DNA from: Nitriliruptorales bacterium
Lineage (GTDB): Bacteria > Actinomycetota > Nitriliruptoria > Euzebyales > Egibacteraceae
Length of the DNA stretch: 35,306 nucleotides
Direction: 5' to 3'
NCBI GenBank assembly: GCA_009377835.1
Contig: WHTG01000008.1
Span: forward strand, 1 to 35,306
Shown here: positions 32,578-35,306 of the stretch, piece by piece
How positions within the stretch are numbered: the first letter of the stretch is position 1
Layout: the number at the start of each line of letters is the position of its first letter
Made by a program: the position numbers and the translations under genes
The notes under the pieces: generated by a model
What the model was told of the DNA's origin: nothing
The model's input: only the letters and a program-made list of their open reading frames with translations
The model's database searches: none

Positions 32578-32579
32578 AT
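32550..32579 (+). promoter_or_regulatory. Candidate whiB2 promoter
   Basis: TTGACG (32550-32555) and CACAAT (32574-32579) with an 18-bp spacer form the best promoter in the gap. The expected start, 6-8 nt past the -10, coincides with the A of an ATG at 32587, which would make the transcript leaderless for the small upstream ORF. Confidence 0.5.
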
Positions 32580-32586
32580 CACATCC

Positions 32587-32598
32587 ATGGAATTCCAT
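32587..32598. repeat. Perfect 12-bp palindrome at the leader ORF start
   Basis: ATGGAATTCCAT is a perfect palindrome whose first three bases are the start codon of the leader ORF and whose position matches the predicted transcription start. It could be an operator at +1 or, on the transcript, a self-pairing start region. Confidence 0.5.
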
Positions 32599-32667
32599 TT
32601 CGGTGAGTCGGCGCCTTCCCGGCACTTTCCCCGCCATCGCCCGTATCCCGATGGAGGAAGCCCATGA
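32587..32667 (+). CDS. Putative 26-residue leader peptide, coupled to whiB2
   Basis: A small frame begins at ATG 32587 (MEFHFGESAP), ends YPDGGSP and stops at 32665-32667. The stop forms an ATGA overlap with the whiB2 start at 32664. The whiB2 ribosome site (GGAGGAA) lies inside its last codons. No Shine-Dalgarno precedes it, but the predicted transcription start falls on its ATG, so leaderless initiation is possible. The peptide is rich in His, Pro, Arg and aromatic residues (RHFPRHRPYP). Translation would keep the whiB2 ribosome site open or block it, giving a means of control. Whether it is translated is not known; the overlap may be chance (about one frame in three). Confidence 0.4.
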   Translation: MEFHFGESAPSRHFPRHRPYPDGGSP

Positions 32668-32894
32668 ACATCGAGTCGCTGCCCTGGGCTGCCGACGCGA
32701 AGTGCCTGCACGCCGAGCCTGACACCTTCTTTCCTGAGAAGGGCGGCTCCACCCGCGAGGCCAAGCGCATCTGCACAGGCTGCCCGGTCCGCGACGAGTG
32801 CCTGGACTACGCGCTCGCCAACGACGAACGTTTCGGCATCTGGGGTGGTCTCAGCGAGCGAGAGCGCCGCAAGCTCAAGCGTCTCGCCTCGTAG
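32664..32894 (+). CDS. whiB2: WhiB-family iron-sulfur regulator, WhiB2/WhmD class
   Basis: A 76-residue Wbl protein. The four [4Fe-4S] ligands are Cys14, Cys37, Cys40 and Cys46 (C...CxxCxxxxxC), followed by the beta-turn GIWGG (58-62) and a basic C-terminus (RERRKLKRLA) for DNA contact. Wbl proteins bind the primary sigma factor and adjust transcription; the WhiB2/WhmD/WhiB group controls septation and cell division in mycobacteria and Streptomyces. Size and N-terminus (LPWAADAKCLHAEPDTFFPE) match that group. The ribosome site GGAGGAA is 6 nt upstream of ATG 32664. The pyrophosphorylase gene before it and glycosyltransferase after it repeat a neighbourhood seen in other actinobacteria. Expression may depend on the upstream small ORF. 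Confidence 0.93.
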   Translation: MNIESLPWAADAKCLHAEPDTFFPEKGGSTREAKRICTGCPVRDECLDYALANDERFGIWGGLSERERRKLKRLAS

Positions 32895-32947
32895 CGGCGC
32901 CTCGAGCACCCTGGGCTAGCATCGGGAAGTCCCTACGCCGCTTGAGC

Positions 32948-32968
32948 GCGTCGTGGAAAACCACGCGC
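32948..32968 (+). terminator. Hairpin between whiB2 and the GT2 gene
   Basis: gcg-t-cgtgg (32948-32956) pairs with ccacgcgc (32961-32968) over 8 bp with one bulged T and an AAAA loop. It lies 54 bp after whiB2 and 14 bp before the next ATG. There is no U-tract; it may be a terminator for whiB2 or a leader hairpin of the following gene. Confidence 0.38.
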
Positions 32969-32981
32969 CGGACGAGGCCCG

Positions 32982-35306
32982 ATGCCCCCCACGAACTCCT
33001 TGCCGAGCATGCCGCTGGTCGCTGCGGTGCTCGTCGTTCACGACGGCAACGAGTGGTTGCCGAGCGTGCTCGCGACGCTGGCGTCCCAGCAGTACCCGGC
33101 ACTGCAGCTGGTCGTCGTCGACAACGCCAGCCGCGACGGCAGTGCCGAGTTGCTTGCACGACGCATTCCGGCTGACCGTCTGATCACGAACACGCGCAAC
33201 GTCGGTTTCTCCCGGGCCGTCGCCGGCGCCCTGTCCCACCCGACGGTCGCCGGCGCCGACGCGCTGCTGCTGCTGCACGACGATCTCGTCCTCGCGCCGG
33301 AGGCAATCAGCCACATGGTGCGCGCCCTGCGGGACGACGCGTCGCTTGGGATCGTCGGCCCCAAGCTGCGGGAGTGGAGCGACGACGGCGTGCTGTCCGA
33401 GGTCGGCATGACCATCGACCGCTTCGGCCGGGCAGAACCCCGGGCCGAGCGTGGCGAACTGGATCAGGGTCAGCACGACCGGATGGCAGACGTCCTGTAC
33501 GTCAGTACCGCTGGCATGCTCATCAGTCGCGAGGTCTTCCGCGAGCTCGGCGGCCTGGACACGCGCTACCCCGCGTACCGCGACGACCTGGACCTGTGCT
33601 GGCGAGCGTGGCTGCGCGGTTACCGTGTCGAGGTCGTCCCCGACGCCGTCGGGTACCACATCGGTGGAGCGGGACGGGCCGGTGTGCGCTTCGGGGGTGG
33701 CGACCACGGCGGGCGGTACCTGGCCGAACGTCATGCGGTCGCGACGCTGCTGAAGAACTATTCGGCGCTGAGCCTGCTGTGGGCGATGCCCGCGACGCTG
33801 GCGCTGGCGCTGGCGAAGGTCCTGGCGTTCGTCCTGGTGCGGCGCTTCGGTGAGGCCGGTGCGGTCACCCGCGCGTACCTGTGGAATCTGGCCCAGTTGC
33901 CCCGAACGCTGCGGCGGCGCAGGGCGGCGCAGCGCCGCCGCGCGGTGAGCGATCGGCAGGTGATCCGCCACTTCGCACCGGGGTTGCCGCGGACACGGAC
34001 GTACGTCGAGGCAGTCGGGGCGTGGGTCGCCGGCGGTTCCACGCGCGCCCTGATCGACGAAGAGGCCGACGAGGGAGTCATCGACGCCGGACGCCCGTTG
34101 CTGCGGTTCATCCGGGAGCGTCCCGCGGCGGTAACAGGGTTGGTGCTCGCGCTGGTGTACCTCGTCGGTCTCGCACCGCTGCTCGGCACGGGGCAGGTCG
34201 TGGGCGGCCAGGTGGCGGCGTGGCCCCGCAGCGCCTGGTCCTTCCTGACCGCATACGCCACACCGCACAACGGCGAACCGCTCGGTGTGAGTGGCTTCGC
34301 GTCCCCGATACAGGCCGTGCTCGGGCTGGGCAGCGCGCTCGGTTTCGGAAACCCCTGGCTGGCCCAGCGACTGCTGGTCTTCGGCCTGATCCCAGTGGCC
34401 TGGCTGCTCGCGGTCCGCGCCGGCCGCCTGATCACCAGCCGTCCGGGTCCTCGGGCGCTGGGTGCCACGCTCTATGCGCTGTCACCGGTTGTCCTCGGAG
34501 CCCTCGGTCAGGGTGAGTACGGGGTGCTCGTCGTCGCGGCGCTCCTGCCTGGACTCGTCTTGGTGGGCACCCGCGCCGCCGACACGCGCATCCCCGCGGC
34601 GTCAAGTTGGCGGGCGTCGGCGCTGTTCTCACTGGGCCTGCTCGTGTCGGTCGCCGCGGCGCCATCGCTGGGCCCGCTGCTGGCGATTGGTGTGGCGGGC
34701 GGCGCCGTGGTGTCGCTGGTCCGGCGCGACCCTGCTGCGCGAGGAGGGACCCTCCGGCTCGGGCTGGCAGTGGTGGCTGCCCTGGCGGCGCTGTCGCCGT
34801 GGCTGCTGTCCACGCTCGCGGGCGGGACGTGGTTCCCCAGAACCGTCACCGGGGCCCATGACCTCCCGCTGTGGAGAGCGGTCACAGCCGCGCCCGACGT
34901 CCTGCCCGGCCTCGGCGGGCTGCTGGGAATCGTGACCGCGCTGACGTCGGTCGCCGTCGTGGCGGCGTCGGTGCTGCTGGGTCTGCGCCGGCGCCCTGAC
35001 GTGGTCGCGGTTCTGACGGCCGTCGGCGGGTTCACGGCGCTCCTCGCCTGGGGGGCAGCACGCCTGTCGGTGAACTGGGTGTGGCCGCCCGGGTTGTTGC
35101 TTCCCACGGCGCTCGCGATCGGGGGAATGGGTGTGCTGGCTGCACGCACCGCGGGCGGCGCGCTCTCCCAGTACGCCTTCGGCGCGCGGCAGCTGTCGGT
35201 CGTCGTGGCGACCGCGATGTTGGGAATCGGACTGTTCATCGCCACCGCCCGCCTGGCGACGGGGCCGTACGCCACGCTGGAGCTGAAACCGGAACTCGTC
35301 CCGGCG
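32982..35306 (+). CDS. Large membrane GT2 glycosyltransferase, 3'-truncated
   Basis: The frame from ATG 32982 is open to the window end (775 codons) without a stop, so the gene is 3'-partial. Residues 1-260 form a GT2 domain: LVAAVLVVHDGNEWLPSVLA, LVVVDNASRDGSAELLARRI, NTRNVGFSRAVAGAL, the DxD-like LLHDDLVLAP, REVFRELGGLDTRYPAYRDD and LDLCWRAWLRGYRVEVVP, and GYHIGGAGR. After a basic linker (LRRRRAAQRRRAVSDRQVIR) come many hydrophobic helices to the edge. Large fused enzymes of this kind near whiB2 and ManC-type genes in actinobacteria are thought to build envelope polysaccharide. The donor may be the sugar activated by the pyrophosphorylase at 31438. Whether the membrane part is a second enzyme (GT-C) or a transporter cannot be decided from this fragment. 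Confidence 0.85.
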   Translation, partial: MPPTNSLPSMPLVAAVLVVHDGNEWLPSVLATLASQQYPALQLVVVDNASRDGSAELLARRIPADRLITNTRNVGFSRAVAGALSHPTVAGADALLLLHDDLVLAPEAISHMVRALRDDASLGIVGPKLREWSDDGVLSEVGMTIDRFGRAEPRAERGELDQGQHDRMADVLYVSTAGMLISREVFRELGGLDTRYPAYRDDLDLCWRAWLRGYRVEVVPDAVGYHIGGAGRAGVRFGGGDHGGRYLAERHAVATLLKNYSALSLLWAMPATLALALAKVLAFVLVRRFGEAGAVTRAYLWNLAQLPRTLRRRRAAQRRRAVSDRQVIRHFAPGLPRTRTYVEAVGAWVAGGSTRALIDEEADEGVIDAGRPLLRFIRERPAAVTGLVLALVYLVGLAPLLGTGQVVGGQVAAWPRSAWSFLTAYATPHNGEPLGVSGFASPIQAVLGLGSALGFGNPWLAQRLLVFGLIPVAWLLAVRAGRLITSRPGPRALGATLYALSPVVLGALGQGEYGVLVVAALLPGLVLVGTRAADTRIPAASSWRASALFSLGLLVSVAAAPSLGPLLAIGVAGGAVVSLVRRDPAARGGTLRLGLAVVAALAALSPWLLSTLAGGTWFPRTVTGAHDLPLWRAVTAAPDVLPGLGGLLGIVTALTSVAVVAASVLLGLRRRPDVVAVLTAVGGFTALLAWGAARLSVNWVWPPGLLLPTALAIGGMGVLAARTAGGALSQYAFGARQLSVVVATAMLGIGLFIATARLATGPYATLELKPELVPA

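Noticed and set aside
1-35306. tRNA, rRNA or CRISPR arrays
   Set aside because: The intergenic gaps are short and none showed a tRNA cloverleaf, conserved rRNA sequence or regularly spaced repeats by eye.

Overview
The window is 35.3 kb of GC-rich, tightly packed chromosomal DNA from a member of the Actinomycetota. The lineage call rests on a WhiB-type iron-sulfur regulator (WhiB2/WhmD class), a TIGR03089-type AMP-ligase-like protein, paired LytR-CpsA-Psr (LCP) ligases with LytR_C tails, a DUF222/HNH (13E12-type) endonuclease, an AMIN-like secreted protein, frequent GTG/TTG starts and GTGA gene overlaps. A SpoIID protein with C-terminal SLH-like repeats would also fit a deep-branching actinobacterial class, but the class cannot be fixed from the sequence alone. 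No rRNA, tRNA, CRISPR array, insertion sequence or prophage was seen.

Layout. 1-5.1 kb: a 5'-truncated secreted protein, an acyl-CoA dehydrogenase, a minus-strand DUF222/HNH endonuclease with an SOS-box-like operator over its promoter, a MalY/PatB-type aminotransferase broken by two single-base indels, and an AMIN-like secreted protein. 5.2-8.5 kb (minus): a translationally coupled GNAT / M15-like Tat lipoprotein pair followed by the lipid II flippase MurJ. 8.6-11.1 kb (minus): a tandem-domain MgtE/SLC41-like divalent-cation transporter and a duplicated PhoU-TrkA_C protein. 11.1-13.6 kb (plus): a second acyl-CoA dehydrogenase, a GNAT gene with an internal deletion, and a hotdog thioesterase. 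13.7-18.6 kb: TIGR03089 protein diverging from an LCP-LCP-GT2 operon. 18.6-19.6 kb: a multi-pass membrane protein on the minus strand. 19.7-25.2 kb: six overlapping or near-overlapping plus-strand genes (CDP-alcohol phosphotransferase with a degenerate nucleotidyltransferase-like N-terminus, DUF5941-like membrane protein, LicC/IPCT-like cytidylyltransferase, sn-glycerol-1-phosphate dehydrogenase family enzyme, second CDP-alcohol phosphotransferase, GT2). 25.4-35.3 kb: SpoIID-SLH protein, RarA, a PAS-GGDEF-EAL protein, an NDP-sugar pyrophosphorylase, WhiB2 with a leader ORF, and a large GT2-membrane protein running off the 3' end.

Functional reading. Much of the window concerns the cell envelope: MurJ, M15-like lipoprotein, SpoIID-SLH, two LCP ligases, four glycosyltransferases and an NDP-sugar pyrophosphorylase. 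The most interesting unit is the 19.7-25.2 kb operon. Its enzyme families suggest reduction of DHAP to sn-glycerol-1-phosphate (the archaeal enantiomer), activation with CTP, and transfer by CDP-alcohol phosphotransferases to an unknown acceptor that is then glycosylated. The nearby LCP ligases could anchor such a polymer to peptidoglycan. This pathway is inferred from families and gene order and is not established.

Other points of interest are a candidate leaderless 26-codon ORF ending in an ATGA overlap with whiB2, a LexA-box-like element at the HNH promoter, a His in place of the fourth motif Asp in the second CDP-alcohol phosphotransferase, and two damaged genes (MalY-like, GNAT) that could be real decay or assembly error.
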